Positions 17,498 to 26,627 of a stretch of DNA of 64,000 bases are shown piece by piece. Each line of letters opens with the position of its first letter. The first letter of the stretch is position 1. The translations under genes and the position numbers were made by a program. The stretch lies in the NCBI RefSeq assembly GCF_020781835.1, contig NZ_JAJGNJ010000011.1, forward strand, positions 62,001 to 126,000. The letters are read 5' to 3'. Source of the stretch: Microbacterium testaceum (lineage in GTDB: Bacteria > Actinomycetota > Actinomycetes > Actinomycetales > Microbacteriaceae). The notes beneath the pieces are model-generated. The model worked only from the letters and a program-made list of their open reading frames with translations. It was not told the DNA's origin and searched no databases.

Positions 17498-18742
17498 GTG
17501 AGAGAGCGCTGGCCGCTGACCCTGCGCGGCACGGGCGCGCTCGCCCTCGCGGCGATCGCCCTCGTGGTGGCTCAGCGGGCCGCGATCCCCGAACTGATGT
17601 ACTTCGGCGTCCTGATGCTGGCGCTGGTCGTGTGCGCCGCGGCGAGCGCGCTCTTCGTCCGGGCATCGGGCGAGGTCGTGCGCACGGTGTCGCCCGAGGT
17701 GGCAGAAGTGGGCGGACTCGCCGAGGTCCGCTTGTCGGTGCGCGTGCGCACGGCGCTGCCGACCCTTCCCGGTCGCTGGTCCGACGACCTGCCGACCGGG
17801 CTCCGCGGGCGGGCGGAGGGCGGGTTCCCCGCCGCCGCGTCGACCCTGCGCCGCACGGGAGCACCGGTGCGCCTGCGGTACGAGGTGCGCGGCGTCGTCC
17901 GGGGAACGTACGCCGTCGGGCCGCTGCGGGTGTCAACGACCGACCCGTTCGGGCTGATCCGGCGCCGTTTCGGCGTCGGGAGGGCGACCGAGGTGACCGT
18001 CGCGCCGACGATCGTCGAGCTCGGTCCCCTTCCCTCCTCACCCGGCGAGGCCGGGGGCACGCGGCAGAGCGCGGCCTTGCAGCTGGGCCAGGGGGCGGAC
18101 AACCTCGTCGCGCGGCCCTACGCGCCGGGCGATTCGATGCGACGCATCCACTGGCGGGCGACCGCTCACCGGGACACGCTCATGGTGCGTCAGGAGGAGC
18201 AGGAGTCCAGCCCCGCCGCCACCGTGGTGCTCGATCGCGCCCTCTCGCGCTGGTCTCCGGCGGCCGCCGACGCTCCGGGCGGTGACCGCGCGTTCGAGAC
18301 GGCTGTGTCGGCGTGCGTCTCGGTGGTGGCTCGCCTGGTGCACGAGGGGTACACGGTCGACGTGGTCGACAGCGACGGCGAGCTGCTCGCCGAACCGGTC
18401 GACGGCGGAGAGGATGCCGAGGCCCGCGCGCTCGCGGCGTCGTTGGCGACCGTGCGCGCCCGCGCCGACGCACCGTCCCGCCGTGTCGTGCCCGCGTCCG
18501 CGGCCGCGTCGGCCGGCCCCGTCGTGGTCGTCACCGGGCGCCTGCACGAGGACGACGTCCTCGCGCTGCGCGCGGCCGCGCCGCGCTCGACCATGGCCGT
18601 GCTGATCGCGGTGTCCGACGCCGACGGCCTTGACACCCGCACGGCGACGGGGTGGCACGCGACGACGCTGCGCCCGGGCGGCGACGTCGCGCACGCCTGG
18701 GCCGACACGACACGGCCGGAGGACGCCCGTGTCGGCGCCTGA
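17498..18742 (+). CDS. DUF58 membrane protein
   Basis: This 414-residue protein has two N-terminal membrane helices (about residues 10-50) and then a DUF58 domain recognised by YAPGDSMRRIHWRATAHRD near residue 205. The remainder resembles a von Willebrand A-like fold. It starts with GTG at 17498, eight bases after moxR, and its end overlaps the next start by 14 bases. MoxR-DUF58 pairs are thought to work together at the membrane, but the reaction is unknown. Confidence 0.88.
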   Translation: MRERWPLTLRGTGALALAAIALVVAQRAAIPELMYFGVLMLALVVCAAASALFVRASGEVVRTVSPEVAEVGGLAEVRLSVRVRTALPTLPGRWSDDLPTGLRGRAEGGFPAAASTLRRTGAPVRLRYEVRGVVRGTYAVGPLRVSTTDPFGLIRRRFGVGRATEVTVAPTIVELGPLPSSPGEAGGTRQSAALQLGQGADNLVARPYAPGDSMRRIHWRATAHRDTLMVRQEEQESSPAATVVLDRALSRWSPAAADAPGGDRAFETAVSACVSVVARLVHEGYTVDVVDSDGELLAEPVDGGEDAEARALAASLATVRARADAPSRRVVPASAAASAGPVVVVTGRLHEDDVLALRAAAPRSTMAVLIAVSDADGLDTRTATGWHATTLRPGGDVAHAWADTTRPEDARVGA

Positions 18743-21065
18743 GCGGGCCGAGTCACGGCCGGCACGACGCCGGCGCGACCTGGCACTGCTCTCGGTCGGC
18801 ATCTTCGCGGGTGTCGTGGCGGCGCTCGTGCCGGTGTTCTCGGTGATCGCGGCCGGCCCGTGGACGGCGGGAGCGTACGCGGCGGCCGCCGCGGTGCTGG
18901 TCTCGGGACTCATGGTGCGGTTCCTCCGGCTTCCCGCCGTCGTGGCCACCGTGGTCGAGCTCGTCGTCGTCGTCGTGCTCCTGACGGTGATGTTCGGACG
19001 GTCGACGGCGTTGCTGGGCCTCATCCCCACCCCGACGACGATCGCCTCCGTTCCGGGCCTGTTCGCGGCGGCATCCGAAGAGATCCGCGTGGGGGTCGCG
19101 CCGGTCGTCCCCGCCTCCGGACTGGCGTTCGTCCTCGTGGCCGCGGTGGCCGGTCTCGCCGTCGTGCTCGACCACGTCGTCCTCACCGCCCGGATGCCGC
19201 TCCTGGCCGGTGTCGGCCTCGTGGCCGTCTCGCTCATCCCCACCATCGCCATCCCCGCCGCCGTGGACGTCCCGGCGGTCCTCGCTCTGGCCGCCGCCGT
19301 GCTCTTCCTCCTGCGCATGGACGTCCGCGCGCGCACGCACGCAGGCACCACGCGCGCCGACACCACCCGCGCGGGCGCAGGGTCGCGGCTCGTCGGCGCA
19401 CGGATCTGGGGCGCGTCGGCAACCGCGATCGGCATCGCCGCGGTGTCGGTCCTGGTCACGCTGGTGGCCGTGCCGCTGCTGCCTCAGCCCGGGCTGCGGT
19501 TCGCCTCGGGCACCGGCGCGGGATTCGGCACGACGATCAACCCGAACCTCGAACTCGGCAACGATCTCCGGCAGCCGCGCGAGATCGACGTGCTCACCGT
19601 CAGCACGACGGGCCCGTCGGCGCCGTACCTGCGTGCGGTCACGCTCTCGCGATTCGACGGCGCGGTCTGGCAGCCCGACACCGGCGACACCGTCGGCGTG
19701 CGCGGTGACGCGCCCGTCTTCGACCCCGTTGCGGTCGACGGCGACATCGCCCTGGCGGACTGGACCACGACCGTCACCGTCGGTGACCTCGACAGCCCGT
19801 GGCTGCCTGTCCCCTATCCCGCGTCGACGGTCACGGGCCTGGAGGGCGAATGGCTCGGCATGCCCGAGAACCGCACGATCGTGTCGCGCTCCGGGTCGTC
19901 ACGGAACCAGGAGTATCAGGCCCAGGCCCTCGTGCCGCGCCCGACGCTCGAGCAGATCCGAGCGCGGCCCGTGGGCGGGGATGGACTGGGCGATGCGGTG
20001 CGGGCGCTTCCGCCCGACGTCCCGGCCATCATCGGCGAGACGGCGCGCTCCGTGACCGCCGGCGCGCAGTCCCCGTACGACGCGCTCATCGACCTGCAGA
20101 CGTGGTTCCGCAGCAGCCAGTTCCGCTACTCGCTGGACGCCCCCGTCGACGCCGGCTTCGACGGGGCCGGAACGGATGCCATCGCCCGCTTCCTGGACGA
20201 GCGCACGGGCTACTGCGTGCACTTCGCCTCCGCGTTCGCCGTCATGGCGCGCACCCTGGACATGCCCGCGCGCATCGTGGTCGGCTACCTGCCCGGAACA
20301 CGGTCCGGGTCGGTCGAACAGGAGGGCCGCATCGAGTACACCGTCACCTCCAGCCAGCTGCACGCGTGGCCGGAGGTGTACTTCCAGGGCATCGGCTGGG
20401 TGCCGTTCGAACCGACGAACAGCCTGGGTGTCCCGACGACCTTCGCCTCCGGCGACACGGGGGGATCCACCGGCGCGGTGGACACCCCGCAGCAGCAGGA
20501 TGCCGCCACCCCCGGAGCCTCTCAGACCGATGCTCCGCAGCTCGACGACCAGGACGGCCCCGGAACCGCGGCCTCCGGCGCCGCGACCGAGAACGGACAG
20601 AATCCCGCCGGCGTGCTGCTGACCGTCGGCGCGGTGATCCTGCTGCTCATCGCCGCGACGCCGGCGGCGCTGCGGGCCGGGCGCCGACGTTCCCGCACCC
20701 CGCGCATCCGCGCCGGTGACGCCGTCGCGGCGTGGACGGAGATACGGGCGGAGGCGGTGGACCTCGGCATCCGGGCCCCCGCCGCAGAGTCGCCGCGTGC
20801 GTTCGCCGCACGCCTCGCCGAGACCCACGGCGTCGACGCGGACGACATCGGGCTGCTCCGCGACGCGCTGGAGCGCGCCGTCTACGCCGAGGACGGCGGC
20901 GGGGCCGATCACGGGCCCGCGTTGCTCGACGCGGTGGGTCGTATCCGCGCCCGCCTCCGCGCCGCGGCGACACCGGGACGCCGGGTGATCGCCGTCGTCC
21001 TGCCCCGCTCGCTGGCGATGCGCGAGGACCCGGCGCAGGTGGCCACGCCCGAGACGGTCGGCTGA
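18729..21065 (+). CDS. Transglutaminase-like membrane protein (TgpA/DUF3488 type)
   Basis: The 778-residue protein has about six N-terminal membrane helices (residues 20-240) and then an exposed transglutaminase-core domain. Catalytic Cys496 is in TGYCVHFASAFAVMAR, the His in SQLHAWPEVYF, and the acidic partner in the PFEPTN region. A Gln/Asp/Thr-rich linker, another helix (LLTVGAVILLLIAA) and a C-terminal DUF4129-like tail follow. I take GTG 18729, inside the end of the DUF58 gene, as the start. The longer upstream open frame is Arg/Gly-rich and non-homologous. The family probably remodels or cross-links a cell-surface protein, but its substrate is not known. Confidence 0.87.
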   Translation: MSAPERAESRPARRRRDLALLSVGIFAGVVAALVPVFSVIAAGPWTAGAYAAAAAVLVSGLMVRFLRLPAVVATVVELVVVVVLLTVMFGRSTALLGLIPTPTTIASVPGLFAAASEEIRVGVAPVVPASGLAFVLVAAVAGLAVVLDHVVLTARMPLLAGVGLVAVSLIPTIAIPAAVDVPAVLALAAAVLFLLRMDVRARTHAGTTRADTTRAGAGSRLVGARIWGASATAIGIAAVSVLVTLVAVPLLPQPGLRFASGTGAGFGTTINPNLELGNDLRQPREIDVLTVSTTGPSAPYLRAVTLSRFDGAVWQPDTGDTVGVRGDAPVFDPVAVDGDIALADWTTTVTVGDLDSPWLPVPYPASTVTGLEGEWLGMPENRTIVSRSGSSRNQEYQAQALVPRPTLEQIRARPVGGDGLGDAVRALPPDVPAIIGETARSVTAGAQSPYDALIDLQTWFRSSQFRYSLDAPVDAGFDGAGTDAIARFLDERTGYCVHFASAFAVMARTLDMPARIVVGYLPGTRSGSVEQEGRIEYTVTSSQLHAWPEVYFQGIGWVPFEPTNSLGVPTTFASGDTGGSTGAVDTPQQQDAATPGASQTDAPQLDDQDGPGTAASGAATENGQNPAGVLLTVGAVILLLIAATPAALRAGRRRSRTPRIRAGDAVAAWTEIRAEAVDLGIRAPAAESPRAFAARLAETHGVDADDIGLLRDALERAVYAEDGGGADHGPALLDAVGRIRARLRAAATPGRRVIAVVLPRSLAMREDPAQVATPETVG

Positions 21066-21087
21066 CGTGCACCGGCCCGGATAGAAC

Positions 21088-21117
21088 GTCGCCCCCGTCC
21101 GGTGGGACGGGGGCGAC
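21088..21117. terminator. Bidirectional hairpin between the MoxR operon and tRNA-Ser
   Basis: GTCGCCCCCGTC (21088-21099) pairs perfectly with GACGGGGGCGAC (21106-21117) around a six-base loop. It lies just after the transglutaminase gene stop and just past the 3' end of the opposing tRNA gene, so it can end both transcripts. No long T-run is present on either side. Confidence 0.7.
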
Positions 21118-21123
21118 GATCTC

Positions 21124-21215
21124 TGGCGGAAGTGACAGGATTTGAACCTGCGAGGCGAGTTACCCCGCCTACATGGATTCCAGCCATGCTCCTTAGGCCG
21201 CTCGGACACACTTCC
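21124..21215 (-). tRNA. tRNA-Ser (anticodon GGA)
   Basis: On the minus strand GGAAGTG (21215-21209) pairs with CACTTCC before discriminator G and an encoded CCA. The anticodon arm is CATGG-CTGGAAT-CCATG, giving anticodon GGA, which reads UCC and UCU. A long variable arm (GCGGGGTAACTCGC) and the T arm GCAGGTTCAAATCCTGT follow, as expected for serine. The total is 92 nt including CCA. Confidence 0.97.
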
Positions 21216-21251
21216 AACAGACGATCTTACACGGCGCCGAAGGGGCGCCCG

Positions 21252-21827
21252 TCAGAGAGCGAGACGGCCGACCAGTCCCGCGCGGACCTCGGGCCACTCG
21301 TCACGGAGGATCGAGAAGTACAGCGTGTCGCCGACCGTGCCGTCCGCCGCGATCCGGTGCCGACGCAAGCGCCCCTCGGGCGTGGCGCCCAGTCGCTGGA
21401 TGGCACGGGCGCTGCGGTCGTTCCGGGCGTCGCATCGCAAGGCGACACGGTTGAGCTCCCACTCCTCGAACGCGTGCGTCAGGAGCAGCATCTTCGCCGC
21501 CGGGTTCGTCCGACCGCCCTGGAACTCGCGCCCGTACCATGTCGTGCCGATCTCGACGCGGCCCTGTGCGGGCGCGTGGTCGTAGAACGTCGTGGCCCCG
21601 TGCACCCGTCCGGTGACGGCATCCCGGACGGTGAATGCGAAGACGCCCGGGGCGGCGCGCTGCTGATCGATGCGGTCGGCGTACTCCTCGGCGGACGCGG
21701 GCCACGGCGTCGTCATCCCCCGCCACAGGTCGGCGTCGGTGAGCAGCCACGCTTCGGCGGCGTCGTCGGGGTGGGCCGGCGCGAGACGAACGCCGAAGCC
21801 CACGAGCTCGAGCGAGTGCGCGGTCAT
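21252..21827 (-). CDS. GNAT-family acetyltransferase (RimJ/RimL-like)
   Basis: This 191-residue protein matches the GNAT acetyltransferases that modify protein N-termini or small molecules. It has GRVHGATTFYDHAPAQGRVE (strands 2-4), the acetyl-CoA loop region around WYGREFQGGRTNPAAK, and NRVALRCDARNDRSARAIQ followed by LGATPEGRLRRHR, typical of RimJ/RimL relatives. Its ATG overlaps the stop of the upstream MerR gene by four bases (ATGA), so the two are coupled. The substrate is unknown. Confidence 0.85.
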   Translation of the reverse strand: MTAHSLELVGFGVRLAPAHPDDAAEAWLLTDADLWRGMTTPWPASAEEYADRIDQQRAAPGVFAFTVRDAVTGRVHGATTFYDHAPAQGRVEIGTTWYGREFQGGRTNPAAKMLLLTHAFEEWELNRVALRCDARNDRSARAIQRLGATPEGRLRRHRIAADGTVGDTLYFSILRDEWPEVRAGLVGRLAL

Positions 21828-22195
21828 CGCGCCGCCAGCTGAGTGAGGAACTCGTCCGCGGCCTCCACCTGACGGCGCAGGGCATCGCGGCGCGCCCTCG
21901 CCTCCTCGCGGATGCCGTCGAGCCGGGCCCGGAGAGCGAGGTCGTCGGGGGCTCCGGCCAAGCCGTCGACGACCGCGAGCAGTTCCCCCATCTGCTCGAG
22001 GGAGTAACCGAGGGGCTTCATACGACGGATCAGCAGCAGGCGCGACTCGTCCTCGTCGGTGTAGAGGCGGAAGCCTCCCTCGGACCGCGCGGACGGGCGC
22101 AGGAGACCGATCTCGTCGTAGTGGCGGAGGGTGCGGACGGAGAGCCCCGTCCGTTCGGCGAGTTCGCCGATCTGCATCCGCCGCACGTTCTTCAT
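21824..22195 (-). CDS. MerR-family transcriptional regulator
   Basis: The 123-residue protein opens with the MerR winged helix (MQIGELAERTGLSVRTLRHY, then DEIGLLRPSARSEGGFRLYT) and continues as a coiled-coil dimerisation helix. No metal-binding cysteines or large effector domain are present, so the signal is unclear. GGGAGGTC precedes the ATG at 22195. It is coupled to the GNAT gene behind it. A 29-bp imperfect palindrome lies just upstream and may be its autoregulatory site. Confidence 0.9.
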   Translation of the reverse strand: MKNVRRMQIGELAERTGLSVRTLRHYDEIGLLRPSARSEGGFRLYTDEDESRLLLIRRMKPLGYSLEQMGELLAVVDGLAGAPDDLALRARLDGIREEARARRDALRRQVEAADEFLTQLAAR

Positions 22196-22209
22196 GACCT
22201 CCCCGATCC

Positions 22210-22238
22210 GGCAACCCTCTCGTTACGGTAGAGTTGCC
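22210..22238. promoter_or_regulatory. 29-bp palindrome, candidate MerR operator
   Basis: GGCAAC (22210-22215) and GTTGCC (22233-22238) flank a centre at 22224, with 11 of 14 pairs matching. It lies 15 bp upstream of the MerR-type start and 50 bp before the divergent SulP start. Long dyads placed between -35 and -10 are typical of MerR activators. Confidence 0.5.
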
Positions 22239-22287
22239 CGGTCGCGTTCGCGACCCCTCGATTCTCCCCCACCCCACCGGAGTCCCT

Positions 22288-23778
22288 GTGACCGACGTCC
22301 TCGCGCGCCCGCGCCCCGAGCCCACCGTGCGGCAGGCCCTGCGCTCCCCGCGCCTGCTCACCCGCGAGGTGCTGGCCGGCCTGGTCGTCGCCATCGCCCT
22401 CATCCCCGAGGCGATCGCCTTCTCGATCATCGCCGGGGTCGACCCGCGACTCGGCCTGTTCTCGTCGTTCGTCATGGCCGTGGCGATCGCCTTCCTCGGC
22501 GGGAGACCGGCCATGATCACCGCCGCGACGGGGGCCATCGCGCTCGTCATCGCCCCCGTGGCCCGCGAGCACGGGGTCGACTACCTCGTGGCCACGGTGA
22601 TCCTCGGTGGCATCCTCCAGGTCGCCCTCGGACTCCTCGGCGTGGCCAAGCTCATGCGCTACATCCCCCGGAGCGTCATGGTGGGGTTCGTCAACGCCCT
22701 CGCGATCCTCATCTTCGTCGCGCAGGTGCCACAGCTCATCGGCGTCCCGTGGATGGTCTATCCGCTCACCGCGGCCGGCTTGGTGATCATGTACCTGCTC
22801 CCCCGGCTCACGCGCGCCGTGCCTGCGCCGCTCGTGGCGATCGTCCTGCTCACCGGAGCCGCCGTCGTGTTCGGGATCTCGGTGCCCACGGTCGGGGAAC
22901 AGGGCGCCCTCCCCGAGAGCCTGCCGATGCTGCTCCTGCCCACCGTGCCGCTGACCTTCGAGACCCTGGCCATCATCTTCCCGTTCGCCCTCGCGATGGC
23001 GGTGGTCGGTCTGCTCGAGTCGCTGATGACCGCGGCTCTGGTCGACGACATCACCGACACGCCCTCATCGAAGACACGCGAGTCGCTCGGCCAGGGCGCC
23101 GCGAACGTGCTCTCGGGCCTCTTCGGAGGGATGGGCGGCTGCGCGATGATCGGTCAGACGATGATCAACGTGAAGGCGTCGGGGGCCCGCACGCGCATCT
23201 CGACGTTCCTGGCCGGGGTCTTCCTGCTCGTGCTGGTCCTGGTCTTCGGAGACGTGGTCGCCGTCATCCCGATGGCGGTCCTGGTCGCGGTGATGATCGT
23301 GGTCTCCGTCGCGACCTTCGACTGGCACAGCATCCGCCCCTCGTCCCTGCGCCGGATGCCGCTGAGCGAGACGATCGTCATGCTGTCGACCGTTGCCGTG
23401 ACCGTGTGGACGCACAACCTCGCCATCGGCGTGGGTGTCGGGGTGGTCGTCGCCGCAGTGCTGTTCGCGCGGCGTGTGGCCGGCGTCACCACCGTGCACC
23501 GGGAGGTCGACGGGGACCTCGCCCGATACCGCGTGGAGGGCGAGCTGTTCTTCGCCTCGAGCAACGACCTGACGACGAAGTTCGCCTACCACCGCGACCC
23601 CGGCCGGGTGGTGATCGATCTGTCCGATTCGCACGTCTGGGACGCCTCGACGGTCGCGGCGCTCGACGCTGTGCAGACCCGATACGCCCGACTCGGCACG
23701 ACCGTCGAGATCACCGGCATGAATCCGGCCACCGCGAACTTCCACGGCCGGCTCAGCGGCACGCTCGGCGGGCACTGA
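22288..23778 (+). CDS. SulP-family anion transporter with STAS domain
   Basis: The 496-residue protein is a SLC26/SulP transporter, which moves sulfate, bicarbonate or similar anions across the membrane. The first half has many hydrophobic helices, starting LAGLVVAIALIPEAIAFSII with the helix-1 motif. GGMGGCAMIGQTMINVKASG lies in the transport core. A C-terminal STAS domain (VVIDLSDSHVWDASTVAALD) occupies roughly the last 100 residues. GTG at 22288, with GGAG nine bases upstream, is preferred over an earlier ATG that would add a stretch unlike the family. The anion cannot be determined. Confidence 0.88.
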   Translation: MTDVLARPRPEPTVRQALRSPRLLTREVLAGLVVAIALIPEAIAFSIIAGVDPRLGLFSSFVMAVAIAFLGGRPAMITAATGAIALVIAPVAREHGVDYLVATVILGGILQVALGLLGVAKLMRYIPRSVMVGFVNALAILIFVAQVPQLIGVPWMVYPLTAAGLVIMYLLPRLTRAVPAPLVAIVLLTGAAVVFGISVPTVGEQGALPESLPMLLLPTVPLTFETLAIIFPFALAMAVVGLLESLMTAALVDDITDTPSSKTRESLGQGAANVLSGLFGGMGGCAMIGQTMINVKASGARTRISTFLAGVFLLVLVLVFGDVVAVIPMAVLVAVMIVVSVATFDWHSIRPSSLRRMPLSETIVMLSTVAVTVWTHNLAIGVGVGVVVAAVLFARRVAGVTTVHREVDGDLARYRVEGELFFASSNDLTTKFAYHRDPGRVVIDLSDSHVWDASTVAALDAVQTRYARLGTTVEITGMNPATANFHGRLSGTLGGH

Positions 23779-23794
23779 GACGCCGACGCCGCCC

Positions 23795-24736
23795 TCAGGA
23801 GCGGAGCGTCGTGGACGGCGTCTCGCCGAACTCGCTCCGGTACATCGCGGCGAAGCGACCGAGGTTGGAGAAACCCCACCTCGCGGCGATCGCGGCCACC
23901 GTGTCCACCGACGGGTCCGCTCCGCGCAGCTCGGCACGGGCGGCATCCAGACGGACGCGGCGGACGTACTGCATCGGCGTACGTCCGGTCGCCGTCCGGA
24001 AGGCGTACTGAAGACCGCGCGGCGACAGCCGCGCCGCCTGCGCGATGTCGGCCAGGGCGATGGGCCCCGTGGCGTGGGCCTCGATGTAGGCCTTCGCCCG
24101 ACGAACGGGAGCGGGCAACGGCCGCGCGGGCCGCCCCGCGGCGAGCGCCTCGGTGAAGGTCGACGGGAAAGTCATGAGCGTGGCTTCGAGCAGAAGCGTG
24201 CGCACCTGCTGTTCGATCACCGGAGCACGTTCGGGAGAGCGCAGCAGCACGTCCCTGGCGTACTCCCACGTGCGGTTCCAGTAGCGCAGACGATGTTCGG
24301 AGACGGGCGCGTGCCCGGTCGGACGCACGCGCAGGGCATCGTCGCCGGACAGCCTGCGCGCCGCCTCGTCCACGTCGGTGCGCGCGAAGGACACGGCGGT
24401 GCCCGCGATGCGCCCCGAGAACGCGATCTCGATCGGGCGGTCGACGACGACGAACGGCACCGTCGTGTCGATGCGCTCTCGCCGATACGTCGCCCGGATG
24501 CGTGAGCCCCCGATCCGCCCGACGATCAGCTGGTCGTCGGGGTCCGTCTCGGTCACCATCGTCGAACCGACGGTGTAATCGCAGAACCCGAAGCCCGGTT
24601 GGGCGGCCCCGTGGAAGACGAAAGCGGGTTGGATGCCGTCGGCCCGGGAGATGCGGGCTCCGGGCAGGACGGTCTGCCACATCTCCTCGACCGTGGTGGC
24701 ATCCCTGGTTTCGACGTGCGTATGTTCCACAGGCAT
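23795..24736 (-). CDS. AraC-family regulator, first of three paralogues
   Basis: The 313-residue protein has an AraC-binding-like N-terminal domain (about residues 1-190) and a C-terminal double HTH. The HTH shows PIALADIAQAARLSPRGLQY (first helix-turn-helix) and AARWGFSNLGRFAAMYRSEF (AraC signature). It resembles the proteins at 41446 and 51747 over its full length. It is divergent from a small unknown gene across an unusually AT-rich 164-bp region. The effector and targets are unknown. Confidence 0.9.
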   Translation of the reverse strand: MPVEHTHVETRDATTVEEMWQTVLPGARISRADGIQPAFVFHGAAQPGFGFCDYTVGSTMVTETDPDDQLIVGRIGGSRIRATYRRERIDTTVPFVVVDRPIEIAFSGRIAGTAVSFARTDVDEAARRLSGDDALRVRPTGHAPVSEHRLRYWNRTWEYARDVLLRSPERAPVIEQQVRTLLLEATLMTFPSTFTEALAAGRPARPLPAPVRRAKAYIEAHATGPIALADIAQAARLSPRGLQYAFRTATGRTPMQYVRRVRLDAARAELRGADPSVDTVAAIAARWGFSNLGRFAAMYRSEFGETPSTTLRS

Positions 24737-24900
24737 TTCATAAATACGACGTGCAGAAAGCGGATAGACCGTTGCGCAGCGCGGCGATCTGTGCGATGAA
24801 ACCGGTCCCATCGCGGCAGGAGATGCGCGTCGCATCGAAGAAATACCGGATAATCTATCGTCGCCGCCCCCGCTGCGCCCCTTACCGACGGGATGCCCCC

Positions 24901-25245
24901 ATGCCCTTTCGCACCATGACCACGCTGCAGACGTGGATCGACGACTTCCGCGCGCTCGGGTACGACGACGCCGGCATCTTGCGCGTGATCCCGCAGGACG
25001 CCGACGACGGTTCCGACGGGGGACTGATCGCCGCGCGACTGCGGAGTGTCTCGACGACGTTCTACGTGGCTCCCGAGACCGAGCCCGGCTCCACCGGATG
25101 GGCCGTGACGTTCGAGCCGCGCGAGAGCGCCGCACCGCTCGGCTCGGCGCGCGTCCTCGCGCTGTCGGGCGAACTGGCGATGCTCTCCGCCCTGTGCACG
25201 TTCCTGCAGGCGCGCGCGGAAGCTTTCCTCGACGACCGCACCTGA
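24901..25245 (+). CDS. Small conserved-looking protein of unknown function
   Basis: I do not recognise this 114-residue protein. It has no membrane segment or cysteine pair. It begins MPFRTMTTLQTWIDDFRALG, has a mixed middle with a strand-like TGWAVTFEPRES, and ends in an amphipathic helix (SGELAMLSALCTFLQARAEA). The ATG could be 24901 or 24916. It is divergent from an AraC regulator and convergent with a MarR gene, and a TAATCT -10-like sequence lies about 50 bp upstream. Confidence 0.6.
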   Translation: MPFRTMTTLQTWIDDFRALGYDDAGILRVIPQDADDGSDGGLIAARLRSVSTTFYVAPETEPGSTGWAVTFEPRESAAPLGSARVLALSGELAMLSALCTFLQARAEAFLDDRT

Positions 25246-25259
25246 GGCGACTCAGCGCG

Positions 25260-25718
25260 TCAGCCGGATGCCGTTCCCGCCGCGGTGAGGCGATCGAGAG
25301 CCGCCGCGACCGCGTCGGCCTCGGCGGGGTCCATGGTCTCGATGGCGGCCTCGACCGCATCGTCGTACGCGCGCAACGCAGACCACGGAGGGCATTCCAG
25401 ATCCACCGTCGCAGTGATGTGGTTCACACGTCGGTCCTCGTTGTCGAGATCCCGGCGCACCGCGCCTCGCTGTACGAGCCGGTCGATGAGGGTCGTCACC
25501 CCGGCGGACGTGATGCCCAGGTGATCGCGCACGTGTGACGGCCGGGCGCCCGGATTCTGCGCCACGAAGATCAGCGCCTTCGCATCGAGCTCGTTCAGGC
25601 CGAGCGTGCGACGCGCCGCCGCCGTCGCGGCGCGACGCGCCTCGTCGTAGGCCACGAGAGCGCGTCCGAGATCGGAGCGCGTCCTCGGCGCCGCGGGCGA
25701 GTCGGAGGAGTTCTGCAC
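25260..25718 (-). CDS. MarR-family transcriptional regulator
   Basis: The 152-residue protein has the MarR winged helix: LGLNELDAKALIFVAQNPGA, then HVRDHLGITSAGVTTLIDRL as the recognition helix, and RRDLDNEDRRVNHITAT as the wing. GTG at 25718 is chosen because the fold begins about 20 residues later; the longer open frame upstream is out of character. MarR proteins usually repress nearby transport or stress genes in response to phenolics or oxidants. No target is evident here. Confidence 0.87.
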   Translation of the reverse strand: MQNSSDSPAAPRTRSDLGRALVAYDEARRAATAAARRTLGLNELDAKALIFVAQNPGARPSHVRDHLGITSAGVTTLIDRLVQRGAVRRDLDNEDRRVNHITATVDLECPPWSALRAYDDAVEAAIETMDPAEADAVAAALDRLTAAGTASG

Positions 25719-25846
25719 GACCCCTGATCGTACTGGTGCGACGAGCGGCGTGAGGGCATGCGCGCGACGCGTCGCGGTTCTCTGCGCGCGGGCCATCGAG
25801 CGCGGCCCCTCGGGCCGGTGCGCGCGTTGCACGCCGGAACGGGCGG

Positions 25847-25888
25847 CGCAAGGGTGGCGCGCCGCTGTACGGATGCGCCGTATACCGG
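25847..25888 (+). promoter_or_regulatory. Weak bipartite promoter match before the holin/DUF3618 operon
   Basis: CGCAAGGGT (first base 25847) is followed after 22 bp by CCGTATACCGG (25878-25888). The spacing matches the shared pattern exactly and block 2 resembles the site at 30346-30388, but block 1 is degenerate. The start codon at 25923 lies about 30 bases from the predicted transcription start. Confidence 0.4.
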
Positions 25889-25922
25889 ACCTCCCCCCAA
25901 CAGCAGGACGGAAGGAGCGACC

Positions 25923-26627
25923 ATGTCGCAGTTCACTGCGTCGAACGACGGAGAAGCCGGCGTGACCGCGAAAGCGGAGACGGCCGCGCAGGAGGCATCC
26001 GGTGTCACGGAGACCGTCGGACACGAAGCCGCCGGCGTCGCCCGGACCGGCAAGGAAGAAGTGGGCGCGGTCGCGAGCGAAGCCAAGACCCAGTTCACCC
26101 AGCTGCTGTCCCAAACCGGACGACAGCTCTCCGAGCAGGCAGCCGGTCAGAAGCAGCGTCTCGCGGACGGCGCGAGCGCCTTCGGCGACGATCTGTCGCG
26201 GATGGCTGACGCCGACGAGGGGTCCGGGATCGCCGGCGATCTCGTGCGACGGATCGCCACGCACGCCTCCTCGGCGGGCCGCTGGCTCTCCGACCGCGAC
26301 CCGCAGGAGCTGCTCGGCGACGTGAAGGCGTTCGCACGCCGGCGCCCCGGTGCCTTCATCGCAGGCGCCGCGCTGGCAGGACTGGTCGTCGGACGACTCA
26401 CCCGAGCGCTCGCCGCCGGAGCGACCTCGTCCGCCACTCACGCGAACACGGACGGCTCCCCGGGCGCGGTCGCCTCCGACGGTCCGCGCTTCGCCGCCGC
26501 AGACGCGCAGGCACGCGCGACGGAGGGTGTCGCCGTCGAGGCCGATACCCCCGTGTACAGCCGATCCGCGCACCTCATCGACGGCACCGGAGGGGAGCAG
26601 TCGCATGACCGACCCGACACCGTCTGA
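25923..26627 (+). CDS. Ala-rich helical membrane-anchored protein
   Basis: I do not recognise a named family for this 234-residue protein. The first 110 residues are Ala/Glu/Gln-rich and helical (TGKEEVGAVASEAKTQFTQL). A single hydrophobic helix, GAFIAGAALAGLVVGRLTRAL, sits near residue 150, and the last 75 residues look disordered. The YtjB/DUF883-like arrangement of a helical domain plus one membrane anchor suggests an envelope-associated role. ATG 25923 follows GAAGGAGCG. Its end overlaps the next gene by 23 bp, so it heads a three-gene operon. Confidence 0.75.
   Translation: MSQFTASNDGEAGVTAKAETAAQEASGVTETVGHEAAGVARTGKEEVGAVASEAKTQFTQLLSQTGRQLSEQAAGQKQRLADGASAFGDDLSRMADADEGSGIAGDLVRRIATHASSAGRWLSDRDPQELLGDVKAFARRRPGAFIAGAALAGLVVGRLTRALAAGATSSATHANTDGSPGAVASDGPRFAAADAQARATEGVAVEADTPVYSRSAHLIDGTGGEQSHDRPDTV

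Noticed and set aside
21124..21215. tRNA-Ser gene as an integration site of a mobile element
   Set aside because: No integrase and no repeat of the tRNA 3' end is seen in the flanks.
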